Part shown: one piece after another, positions 31,870 to 43,596 of the stretch
How positions within the stretch are numbered: position 1 is the stretch's first letter
Layout of the letters: the number at the start of each line of letters is the position of its first letter
The notes under the pieces: model-generated
Databases searched by the model: none
Seen by the model: the letters and a program-made list of their open reading frames with translations, nothing else
Told to the model about the DNA's origin: nothing
NCBI GenBank assembly: GCA_963971425.1
Contig: OZ020517.1
Coordinates: forward strand, 16,272,904 to 16,336,903
Length of the DNA: 64,000 nucleotides
Origin: Bryoerythrophyllum caledonicum
Lineage: Eukaryota > Streptophyta > Bryopsida > Pottiales > Pottiaceae
Direction of reading: 5' to 3'
Made by a program: the position numbers and the translations under genes

Positions 31870-34800
31870 CGGAGAAGGGCGTCTATTAGAGTGTGACACT
31901 TGGCGACCTGGAACCTGAGTGCACCGTGACTTTTCCTTTTCTTTTTTGGATACTTTTTGGCCTTTTTGGCTGGGAGGGAGGGGGTAAGTTTTGGTTGTTG
32001 AGAGGATAAAACCTCTCATATTGTAGGCTTATGAATTTTGTTCATGCTGCCGACATTTTATTTTTCTTCTGATTTAATTACCAAGTTCAACTATTTATTT
32101 GTAAAGTCACCCAAATTTTTATTTTTGGCACACACGAGTTGCTATATTGGCAAGTGTTTTTGTTAAAAAGAGAGAAGATGTCATAGCCAAGAATTGAACC
32201 CACAAGGTAGTTGGGGTCATCTTTGACTCTATTCTCCCAAATTTTAATAGAATATCCACTAGCTATTTTACTTTCTATGCTACTCTTTCTCCACTCTAAC
32301 ACCTCCTAAAGATTGAACTGAGAGAAAGAATGAGGTAACTTTCACCGGGTCAAAAAGCCGAAGATATATTTTTAAAGGAGTTGGAAATCCACAAGGAATT
32401 TTTACTGGATCTTTATTTAGAATTGTTGAAGGGGTAAGCAAGTTTTACTGTTTCCAAGCTTGAGCTGTGGACCGTTGCACAGAGCCCAATGAGATGTTAG
32501 ATTCCTGTCCTCATGGGCCTTCCCATTCATGTGGCCCCCATACCATTTGTTGTCCGGTCACCAAGCCACCGGGGATGGGTCCACCGTCCCTCCTTTATCC
32601 CGCTTAAGGTAATCTAATATGAGTATATTTTATACATTGTAAAAAAAATCACATTATAAATGGAGCCCCTTTCAAGTTTTCACCGGAAGAATTGTTTTTA
32701 ACCCCTAAAGGACAATGAGTCTTTTAAAAGTTTGGTGAGGATTGTATGGTGTCAAATTACAACATTCCCCCTTTTAAAACTTTTTTTTCATTATTTTAAC
32801 CCCTAAAGTTCCTTAACAATTTCCCTCAAAAACTATAAGTGGTACTAACTTTCAAATCACAAATCCAAAAAATAAAATAAAAATATGTCCACGAAGCTCT
32901 TATCAAAGGCAATCTAGAATAAAAATTTAAGAGAAAATTGATTTTTTTTCGAATTTTAGGAACCTGCCCAAAAATCAAAGAATTCCCTCGAAGGGGACTC
33001 TGCTCTTTTAGGGGTTATTATTAATGGACATTATTAAAACCTTTGTGGAAGTATAAATTTTTTACTTCTGAAACCAACATTTCGTGAAAAAATTACAGGC
33101 GTTTGATTTTCATATGTCGAGAGCGGGTATGGTTATAATGCTGAATAGTACTACTGTAGAACTTGAATATTGCTATTGTAGAGTTGAATAATGCATTTTT
33201 GGAGGTCGATTGGCAATGAAGTGAGAGTTCTTGGCAACCCTCATTGTTTTCCTTTAAAATGCGTATAGATTGAGGATTTTACTTTTCATGAGAAAAAAGG
33301 CATAGTAATTCTATCCACCACTTGGATTTTAGGTCCAACTAGTTCTTTTAATTTAAAAACAGATAGTTACTTTCCTAGGTAAATGACAACTTCATGTACC
33401 TACGCTTAGTAGTTATTGCAAGTCCACTTTTCTGATTCTAAACACTTCCATTACTTGTGATTTCTGGCATGATTCTAAACACCTCCATTACTTGTGTTTT
33501 TTGGCATGCAATGACCTATGACATGGGGAATATAGATTCATAAAATTTATGCAATGTGTAATGGAAAAATATGCCATTATCTTGGGTCAAAGTACCCTGA
33601 CCTTGTCCGCGAAGGGAAGTGGAAAATCAAACTACACTCTTCAAATGCATGTATCTTACATTCCGTGTGGTCAAAGTTTACAAAATGTTTTGACTGTCTT
33701 CTTGTGGTTATATTGAACTTAAAGATCATATAGTTGAAAATAGTAAAGAGTTGTTTCAATTAGTCTTACAATGTCTCATCTTAGAGAGGCAATTTTGGGG
33801 TGGTTTTGGTGAAACATAGTCTCATTCCTCTAGACTAATTCATCATAAATTAATCCACTATTGATAAACTACAAACAAGAAGAGATTTATATCTCCTACA
33901 TCATCAGCACTTAGTGTAGAAAAGTGTTTACCCTCAAAAAGGGGGAGTAGTTCTATTATACTAGCCTATATCCCGTGGCCATCTGCTCAGTGAAGAGAAT
34001 GAACAAACACTATATTCACGTCGGTCTCCTTCAGAGACCAGAGTCCTTTTCCTACATCATTTATTTTTTAGAACACATTTTTAATGTAACCACTCCTAAG
34101 AAATAAAAATAGTTTCAACAGTGCTCTAATGCTCATTTTCTTGCCATGTTATTTCTTTCTAAGTGATGATTTAGTAGTTTAAAGAAAACACTTGTTGGAG
34201 ATGAAGCATGTAATTTTAACAATAAGGACAATTGCCACTTCTTACCATCACAACCTATATGATGTAAGGTATATTACATGTGTTTAGCATATCCAAAATA
34301 ACCATGCAACAAGAAGGGGTCCAAAATTACACAATTTTTTTTTTAATGATCTCGATTTCATACAAAATTTGCAACCATACACAATGCATAAACATCAATG
34401 TGTTTTCTTGAGATAGAAGAAAAGTAGAAAAGAGAAGTGCAAAACTCCAAATATTGTGTCTATTTATGTCAAAGGATGAAAATTCTTTTGCAAGGTGCCT
34501 AGGAACTTTTACTCCTCTAGGTGTGAAATCTTTGCACAATAGAAAGTTATTTTTTTGTAAAATCTCAAAGAAGGTTATGTTGGTTTGTTGTATACAGAAT
34601 TTCAAATAATTCAAGTAACTTGGTGAACTATCCAAAATGTGTGCCCTCACACAAAAATTGGTTTGAATATCATATTTTTTCAATAAATGTCCGGTTCCTA
34701 AAAAATTATACTCCCACAAAGCTTTAATAAGTGCGCTTCTACTTTCATAATCTTAAAGAGAATCGTTGAAAGTTAATACAATAAGATCATGTCTAGGGTC

Positions 34801-35150
34801 TAGATAAGCCCATTTTGAATCATTTGGTTCTTTATGGGGTTAAAGAACCTATTTCAAAAGGAACCAAATAGTTGTCGATTATTGACCATGTGCCCATAAC
34901 AAGGAAGAAGAAGAACTCCGGTCCTTACTAAAGGGGGCCGGAGTAAACTAAGTGTCTATTTGTTCCACCACTAAACCAATGTTCATTCCACCACCAAACC
35001 AATGTTCATTCCACCACTAAACCAATGTCCACCAGACATGGATTTAGTTGTATGGAACTACTCCCCCCTCTTGAGAATAGACAATATGTATCAGAAAATT
35101 TGTAACCGTTAACGACGAATCACGAACGTAGGACCAAGTAAGAGCCACAA
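31870..35150. other. No gene seen; AT-rich repeats
   Basis: Contains a possible short TIR pair (aacccctaaa near 32,800 and its inverse near 33,010) and a copy of the dispersed module at 33,560-33,760. About 34,320-34,700 is shared with 63,190-63,430 (words gtgtgaaatctttgcac and gtaaaatctcaaa). An ORF of 130 codons on the minus strand here lies within that repeat and has no recognisable domain. Confidence 0.45.
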
Positions 35151-35257
35151 GACATATGTTGAGGAGATGATAAGTGGGGGGGGGGTTAAGTTTGTGCTTT
35201 TGGATGGTTTTAGGGGGTATCATTTAGTTCAGAAAGAGGTTGATTATTTTCAAATTT

Positions 35258-36900
35258 TCATTTGTAAAGAAGAATGGACACAACATGTTGGATAGCAATC
35301 GTGTTAATTTTTGAGAATGTCTTTTTAATTTGATTGATGGAGATATGGAATGTTTTTTCAAGACTTTTCATAGATGGGATAAAGGTGGTAGCTCTAGCTC
35401 CGGCGGCAATGACAATAAGGGGGTCAACTTTCCATCCAAGGGTTGTAATGTCATTAATAAGTGGTTGGTATTTATTAATTTTGTTTTCAATTGCTTCTAG
35501 GGAGAATCTACCATTACAATATTTCAATTCGATAAATTGGATAGTGATATTTGTGTTAATGTGGTCCAATGGAGGGGCTTTATATGGTATTTCTTTGATG
35601 CATAGCACGTTTGGTTTAAATCTGGCATTACAATGACATCTTTGGAATCCACGTGTGTATGGGAGCAGCCATGGGCGGACCGTATTTTCTTGTCGGTTAT
35701 TGTTGAAGGTTCTAGCATTCATAAGTATAAAGCATCGGGATTTGTTTGAGGATACAATTAGTTTCCGGATTTCCCATACCACTTTGCTATGTCTTTTAAT
35801 GATTAGGAAATGTATGTGATGGTATTGGCTTTTAAAGAGTATGTGTAGCCATGTGTCCGGGTCCGTGGAGGTGCATATGGGGCATGTTATGGATATAAAT
35901 CTTTCCATTCCAAAGAATAGTTGTTTGCGGGCATTTCCCATGTATTGTCCAGTACGGAATTCATCAAGGCATGTTTTTTGTGAATATATAATTGTAGGAT
36001 TTTCCCAAAAATTTGTAGAGAGTTCGTTATCAATGTTGTTGTTACTAGTCCATTTGTCTATGTTAGGGAAACTTTCCGAGATTAAATGGAGGTTGTGTAT
36101 TCGGTCTTTTTTTTTGAGATATTTGTCTAGAAATCTAATGGGGCTTTTATCCGAGGTTTCTTCCATTGAAGGCTGGCTATTTTTGTGAAAGTAATATGGT
36201 GTAGCGTGTGCATCTTCCTGCGGGTGTGACATTTCTGTGAGATTTGTTTAGTCCTTCTTTAGCTAATTTGCCTGCTTGTTCGTTTCCTTCTATATTGACA
36301 TGTGCTTTACCTTTGTGGATGGTTGTAATTTGTGTACGTTTTTGTAGCATTTGAACCATAAATTTTAGTATGGCTTTGTTGGGGTGGCTATTGTGGAAGG
36401 TTGTATGTGTTATTTGTGTATCTAGTAGATATAGTACATTTTTACAATCTATGAAGATGTGTGCGGGTTCATTAGCGTATTGTGTGGTTATAATTTGGAG
36501 GGTTCTGTGGAGGGTCATCATCCCTGCTCTGAGGATACTTTGAAGTCCATGTAGTCTTTTGGATATTTTTATTTCTTTGGTGAGGTTGTATATGCCATAT
36601 CCTGCTTTTTCTCTATGCCAATGTCGTGGACTTATTTCTATTGGTTCTTTAAAGTAGCCATCTGTGTAGTAACTATATGCGGTTCAAATTTTAGAGAGGA
36701 GAAGTCATTATATGTAGGGAGCGGAGGTGGTGTAGTGAGGCGGGGGTGTGACATGTTTGCATATTTGACTTTGGACCATTTTTTAATGCAATATACCGGG
36801 GTTTGGAGGGGTGTAGGTGAGGCTATTTTTGTGAATAGTCGGCAAATGTTGAGGTTGTTTCCCATAACAAGGATGGAGACAATACTGCCTAACTAGATTA
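35258..36900 (-). mobile_element. 5'-truncated LINE: RNase H and C-terminal zinc region
   Basis: Read on the minus strand from about 36,900 to 35,258. The upstream part encodes an RNase H domain (YGIYNLTKEIKISKRLHGLQ, then HIFIDCKNVLYLLD, then KAHVNIEGNEQAGKLAKEG). The downstream frame has a CPICTSTDPDTWLH cysteine/histidine motif, then ARTFNNNRQ and FIELKYCNGRF segments, and a stop at 35,258. No reverse transcriptase or endonuclease is present, so most of the 5' part is missing. Two frames overlap at 36,177-36,232, showing a frameshift, and stops lie upstream of the RNase H part. The last RNase H acidic residue, usually Asp in GNEQAD, is Gly. No clean A-tail or target duplication was seen. 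Confidence 0.8.
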
Positions 36901-38149
36901 ATGAATTTCCAATAATTTTTATCCAAGAAGACTTCGATAGGTACTGAACCTACTTACTAGAACTACATTGTGAACAAATTAGCCAAGAAGTAATCAAAGA
37001 TAAATTTTTAGAGAAGAAGGCCATCAATCATATAATTTTTCCAATTTACATCAAGATTTACAAGGATACGAAAAGCCACATATACAAAGATATGAAAGGA
37101 CGACAACTATTTTTCCAAGTGTAGAAATGAGGGATTTGCTGACAAACGTTTGATATTAAAAGCTAATTTCATATGGTGAAGGAAGGTCTTCTCACCTTCA
37201 CCATTTTAAAGTTATGTTCAACTAATATTTGTCAACCATGTCAAAATGGTAGAGTGGCAGGGGTCCCAACACTTTGTGCTTCGTATTGAGACGCTTCATT
37301 CGGTGAAACCTTGGAAGAGGCTCTATTTTGGGCACAGAGGAAGGACCCCTTGTTGCCCCTTGAGGGAATGGACGGCAACGGATAAGGAGTCATCCTCTTC
37401 TGGTTCTCCAAACAATTAAGTTTTAGGGTTTAAGGTTCATGTATCAAAGTTTAGGATTTAGAATGAGCTATTTAGGGTCTATTGAATCAAGTTTAGAATT
37501 TTAGGATTTAAGTTTTAAATGGGACTATGCAAATGGGTAGGTGAATAAAGTTGTAGAAACAAAAAATGGATGACTCCATCCATCTATGTCCATTCCCTTA
37601 GGCGCCACCAAAGGAGTAATTCCACCTTGGCTTCCATTTCTAGTGCAAACACCTTTATTTTAGATATCCTTAAACTTTGATTAGAATGATTGTAAATGGC
37701 CTCATTGACCGTTTTTCGGGAACGGGGTGGGGACAAACATGGTCCAATTTTTAAATTTCCTATTTCTAAAAAATAATAACTCCCTATAGATGTTTAAATT
37801 CCATGGTGGAATCTCCAAGAGAATTTTGGAGCCACATGCCTCAAATTCGGAATATTTTTTCCTAAATAAGCCTTTGGGCCCCAATATAAGAGGGCCAAAA
37901 ACATGACACCATGCCATTAACACCTAAAGGACAAAGCGTTTATGATCCTGGCATCAATCCCAATTTCCATTCTACTATGTACTCATATTTTTTAGCATCA
38001 AATATGAGTGGGGATTTTTAGAGATGAAATTACAAAAATTTGGTGAAAACATAAGATTATTGTGATATTCTGAAGAAAAAAATAACATTCGTATAAAATA
38101 CAAACCATGCATACAAATTCTGATAAAATGTCAATAAATGTGTACATAA
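36900..38149. other. No gene seen
   Basis: AT-rich flank between the LINE and the 10 kb transposon. A tRNA-like look at 37,240-37,300 did not fold convincingly. Confidence 0.4.
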
Positions 38150-38152
38150 TAA

Positions 38153-38182
38153 ACACGCAATTAAGCAATTATGCACTTGGCC
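38153..38182 (+). repeat. Left TIR of the 10 kb transposon
   Basis: 30 bp matched in reverse at 48,127-48,156 with one mismatch. The same sequence ends the 7 kb copy at 6,116 and 13,166. Confidence 0.92.
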
Positions 38183-38720
38183 ATTTAAAAGTGCACTTGG
38201 GTACAACGGCGGCCATTGCGAACAAAAGTGGCAAAATTGAAAAAAAAAAAAAAAACCAAAGAAAAAAAAAATTCCAAAGAAAAAAAAATTGAGCTTCCGC
38301 AACACTATTACGTACAATCATGTTGTTCATATTGGAAGCGATTTTTTGGCATTTTCAACTAATTTGTGGTGGCCCCTCGTTAATACTAGATAAATGTGTA
38401 TTTAATATAGTTTCACAATATTTCAAAGATAGATTTGAAGGATTGTAGTATATAAACAGGCGTAATTACAAAAAAACATACTTTATGCAAGGGTTGGCAG
38501 TTGATTAAAAGATATTCTACGTAGTACATAATGCATATAATGGTGAAAACTAAATATAGATGCTTCAACAATTGGACTTAGCACCAATTGTAAACACAGC
38601 TTTACTCTAAAGGATTAATGACATAACGTCTTACATCACCCTTAGAATATACTACTCTTACACATACACTATATATCAATTACCATACACAACTAGTATA
38701 CTCTCAAAAATGCACACTAT

Positions 38721-41700
38721 CTACTCCATAGAATTTAGGGCTGCTTGCAAACGGTCATCATCGATAGCTTCGGTTTGCATTGCAATATATTGTAGTATGT
38801 GAGCCTTTGCCGATTGAAGAATGCGAATCCTGCTTTCAACCTGCACTCCAAATACATTGCGCTTTCTCCACCCACTAGCCCCAGACATGGTTCTTCCAAT
38901 GTGTCTATCCATGAAAAAATGCATGCATCTTTCTCTACCCAACTATGGCTCTTCCCAGATGGGTCCCAGAATGAATCCATGCAATTTGCATACCGTTGTG
39001 CAGAAGACCCATGTTCATCAGCAACCCCCCTTTGGATGATGGGCCAATACCAACAAACCTTTATCTTAAGTCTCCATCGGTTTTTTCCTTCCTCAATCAC
39101 TTTCCCCACATAGAATGGTACACCGCCTTCTATCTCTGCTTGATCAACACTCAAGGCTACAAACTGTCCACAACAGATATCAGATTGTGGATTAAATGGT
39201 GGAAATGGGTCGTGATTACCTTCATACATTGCTCCTTCTTCGGCGCGTTCCTCAACATAGTTGCGCTCTGTTTGTTGTGCCCTACGCACTGCTTGATTAG
39301 AGGGTCTTTCTCTACGAGGACCAAAGTATCCTCGAGCCTCGGCATTTGGAAGCATGGCCACTACCTGCTCTACGACATTTACCTCGCGATTTTCTTCACT
39401 TCCACCATTCCTTACATCCAAAGATGCGCTCACTGTAGGTCCGGTGTTGGAGAACTCTGAAGGCCAAAACGGTGAGGTACGATGCTCATTACTACGGTCT
39501 TTATGTGGAAATTGAGCTAAATAGAGTTTCAATCTTTCAGCCTCTACTTTTGCCTCACGATTCTTCTCCTCATGCTGCAACCTTTGAATGCACCTTTGTT
39601 TATATGCAATGAAGTCATCCAACGCCTTCAACTCCCGTTCGTCTGCTGCAAATACTTCCGCAAACGATGGTTGTCCATCTTTATTTGGCAATGACCTCAA
39701 AGTTTTCGTCCCTACCTCCGGTCCCCATGGATCCTTGCAATAATGCTTGTGTTGTACTCGAACTTCACGAGTCCCTTCTCGATTGTCCATATAGAATCGC
39801 ATGTGGTGCGGAAATGTTATGCCCACCAATGAATCTTGACCTGTCAGTAAGTGAGGAGTTATGAACAATTTCCAATCCCATACATTCTCTAGCAGCCGGG
39901 CACTAAGAAATGCCTCCGTAGGAGATGTTCCTCGTTCTATAAGACTAATCATTTCCTTCAACGAGTCCACGTCCGACCTCTTCAACGTATTTAATATACA
40001 ACTGAAACGTTGATCAATATCTTCGTGTGTATGGCCCACTATAAGAAAAGATAGTTCCACCTCCTGAAAAAACCCCAATCCCACCATTGTAGCACATAGA
40101 GCAAACATATAAATGTTTTTGTTCTCACGCGTGCAGTTGTTGGCCTGAATTCGCAGTGTTGGTGGCAAAAAGCCCCTCCTCCGCAACACATCTCCAATCA
40201 CGTACAACAATGTACTCACGACTTGATTGCTATCGTATTTGTGGTGAGCCCCAAACCACACGTCGCAATATAAACCAATCCCATGTACAAGAGCACCACA
40301 CAGATGGGTCTTCACAAACCGGTGTTCAATGTTCTTCACAGTCTGACGCATCCTCGGTACCATGGTCGTGTTTTGGTCCATGCCATCCACTATGATGCAC
40401 ATGTACAACTCAGGGCTAATATAACACGACCTCTTGAATATCCAATAATGCCTACGTTCTTCTATCTGGTTGCGCAGATGCAACATAAACAATTCCTTTA
40501 TCTTTATCCTTGCATCCGCATTGGTGGTTCCCTCCATGGCACATTTATACTCCCAACAATGATAACACTTTGAGAATCTCGAGAATGGAGGTACCTGAAT
40601 ATGGGGATATTTGATGCGCCACATCCTCCGGAACAAACTCATAGAAATGGTTTCTCCATTACAAATTCTCTTTACCTCCTCGTTCACGTAATTGAATACA
40701 TCAAATTTGGTTGTATTCATAGGAAGGAGAATGAGAGGCATCACTTCGTTGTACTCTTACGGCGAATACAACGATGAGGTTGAGGACAACCAGCTTCATC
40801 GACAAACGATTTAAAGCAAGCCTCTGCTGCAGACATTCTAGTACTTTCTCTTATCGGATCTGAAAGGATATTGCCGTGAATCGATGTCACTCTTCCATAT
40901 ATTAGACAGTCCTTCTTAAATTGCTTAAAGCGCCTCTGTGAATATCCAACCTCAAGAGCGTAGCAAGCATTGCAAACTTCTTTCCCATCTAACTTTGTTA
41001 CAAACTTGTCTCAACGAGTTCCTTCCGTCCTTGTATAAAAAGAAACCAGCATCTGTCTCATCCACGTACTTTGAACTGAAAATTCATTACCCCATGCATT
41101 ATATTGCATGTCCAATAGATACCTTGCTGGAACATCCCTCAAACAATTGCGTTTGCATCCTCCTTGTGCCATTGCAATTTGCACGCTTCTAAGCGATACC
41201 TTAGATGGTGCAGCTTCTGTCAATGATGGCTCCCATGAATCTCTCCTTCTCCTATTTTGCATAGAATATGGACGACGTGCTGGTCTAACATAAGCAAATC
41301 CATCTACATGGGGCAAATCTTGGATATTTGAGGGAGTAGATTGGGAAAACGACGAATTTTCATCTATGGCGTTTGAAGCATGACTACTGCGTCGAGACCT
41401 CTGGGTGGATCCTGGTGTGTTGATGAACTAAGGAAAATCAAATTCTTGGGCCATCACTTCTATAGGCACTATCTGTGATCCAATGTCACCATGGACACCT
41501 GTGATATCAGGTTCTACAGCCACGACACGTAGCAAAGATCGATGCCAACGAATGATCAAGCCCACACACATGCCAAGGCGTTCTCCTACAATCTCTCCAG
41601 TCCAATGCAATGCATCATCTATCCTAGTGATACGCACCGCCACCTCGAATGGGAACAACTTCGATCCATTCAATTCCATGCCACTTTTGAATGCATGCTC

Positions 41701-41949
41701 CTTGGTTGCTAAGCCCACCACATTTCCTCTTTCTGAAAGCAATTCTACTGCCCTTTCCAATTCTGAAGTCATGATCCCAACAGATCTCTCTTGAATTTGC
41801 CTTGCACGTGCTGCTCGTACTAATCGGGCCCCCACAGAGCTATTAGAAGGCATATTGTCCCTTTCGATGTGTGGCCGTATAAAAGGAGTCTGAATCATGC
41901 GGCTCTCCATTATCACTATTGAAAAAATAGGAACATTATGGCTGCACAT
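38721..41949 (-). pseudogene. DUF7869-type protein of the 10 kb transposon, probable transposase
   Basis: The frame runs from about 41,949 (or a Met near 41,905) through an N-terminal basic region and a Cys-containing part (GGCKRNCLRDV). Next come KEVCNACYALEVGYSQRRF and HGN, then the 669-codon core (40,744-38,735). The core has a CYHCWEYK motif, VDGMDQN (first acidic motif, D120 of the core), QANNCTRENKN and IVGHTHEDIDQRFS, the hallmark of DUF7869 proteins. Known relatives, from memory, read QLDN in the third motif, so a predicted catalytic Asp is Asn (N202). Breaks: TAG at 41,428-41,430, TGA at 41,011-41,013, a frameshift near 40,744 and a one-base loss near 38,895 that moves the true C-terminus (ending LQAALNSME) into another frame. 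DUF7869 as transposase is inferred from its place in this element. Confidence 0.82.
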
Positions 41950-42645
41950 TAGTCAAAATACATGTACTAATTGTTAACCTTCAAAGCACCATTCATTTGA
42001 TAAAATGTATGTTTCTAAACACATATTTATTGTTCAAAATATGATGATGATATTGGACCTTTTGATAAAACTGCTTTGAAATGAAAAAATTTAAACACGT
42101 GTAGAGCGTCAACTCTTGCACAGCGTCATTGAATATGCTACACCCCTTTCCATCCTTGAATAGTGTTGTACAAGATACTAATATCAATCTTTACATGATG
42201 GTAATGAATCTAGACCACGTGTAATGGAAACTTTTGAAACGAAGTAAATTGAACTCTCGTAATCGACTCAACATAGGGAAGAAAATTAACCATGTTGACT
42301 ATTACAAACACTTTAATTTTTCAATCCGTACGATCAAATCTTATGAAAGCTTCTGAGTATGTTACTAAAGCGTTGAAGGAACAAGGCATTTTCACAACAA
42401 AATATTTCACAATTGCTCATTCTAGTGCAATGATTACTGAGGGGAATGGAATTTTTTTGACACATCCAACTATATGACTTTAATTCATACTTATTAGACA
42501 CTAAAGGACAAGTGTCTGGAATTGAGAATTTGAAAGATCAGCCGGACTCCTATAGTGTCAATGTATAACATTTTTCTATTAAATATGCACTGTAGATGGG
42601 CATTACTAGTACCTAAATGGGAGATGAAATGTTTCTCGTATCATC

Positions 42646-42971
42646 GGATATTTAACAAAATATGGACAAATGAAAGTCCATAAATAGTTGTCGGCTGCCA
42701 GCCGGCGACTGTCAAAGCGTCTTATCAATGATCTTTGAAAGTGCCTAACTCACTCATTTTCTATCCAAATGGAGCTTATGAGATGTTTTTTGGCATCTAC
42801 GGAAAATGAGGATGTCAAAAAACACCTCACAAGCTTAATTTGGACAAAATTTGAGTAAGTTATGGCCGTTTGAAATTTTCATACGAAGAGAAGCGTCGGC
42901 TGGCAGCCGATAAGAATTCAGAGTCAAATCGGTCCTCAAATGCTGATTTTGTCCAGATTTTGTCAAATATC
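42646..42971. mobile_element. MITE inside the 10 kb transposon
   Basis: Ends read ggatatttaacaaaatatgg and, inverted, gatatttgacaaaatctgg; length is about 326 bp. It contains the palindromic cggctgccagccg. The 7 kb sister element lacks it at the matching place (near 7,625), so it inserted after the two copies separated. Confidence 0.8.
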
Positions 42972-43221
42972 TATTTTAAGCACGTTGTTAGTTCCTTATG
43001 CACCAATTTTAAGAGGTAGACAAGGAGTGTAGCATATTCAAAAAAATTGTGCAATGAGTGGAGGTTCAAAACTTCTCAATTCACGTTATATTTTTTTGTG
43101 AATTTGATATTGTTTTGAATGAGAATCAAAATGGTCAATAAGAAGGTTTACATCACATAATGCCGTAGGAAAAATCAAAAGTGAATTATACTGTAGTTGG
43201 AGTTTTTGTTTTTACACTACA

Positions 43222-43391
43222 TTTTCCGTAGATGCCAAAAAACATCTCATAAGCTCCATTTTGATAGAAAATGAGTGAGTTAGGCACTTTCAAAGATCTT
43301 TGATGAGACGCTTTGGCAGTCGTCGGCTAGCAGCCGACGACTATTTATGGACTTTCATTTGTCCATATTTTGTTAAATATCCAATGATTGA
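43222..43391. mobile_element. Second, inverted partial copy of the same MITE
   Basis: Matches 42,646-42,812 in reverse (catttgtccatattttgtta, agcagccgacgac). Together the two form a 170 bp inverted pair around a dispersed-repeat module, between the two divergent gene regions. Confidence 0.78.
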
Positions 43392-43596
43392 TATGCTATT
43401 TCACCATAGAACTAACACCATGCTTAACACGATGGTATTGGATTTAGATCTTCTATAGGGCAAAAGTTTTAGAGGTAGACAAGGAGTGTAGCAAATTAAA
43501 AAAATTGTGCAATGAGTGGAGGTTCAAAAATTCTTAGTCCATACTAATAGTGACTATTGTTTTGTAATGATATACAGGTTTTTTGAGTGTTGCGTT

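Noticed and set aside
34327-34719. 130-codon minus-strand frame
   Set aside because: Lies within a dispersed repeat also found at 63,190-63,430, where the frame is not kept.
37230-37320. Possible tRNA gene near a ggtagagtggcaggggtccc string
   Set aside because: No acceptor stem pairing, T-loop or anticodon arm could be laid out.
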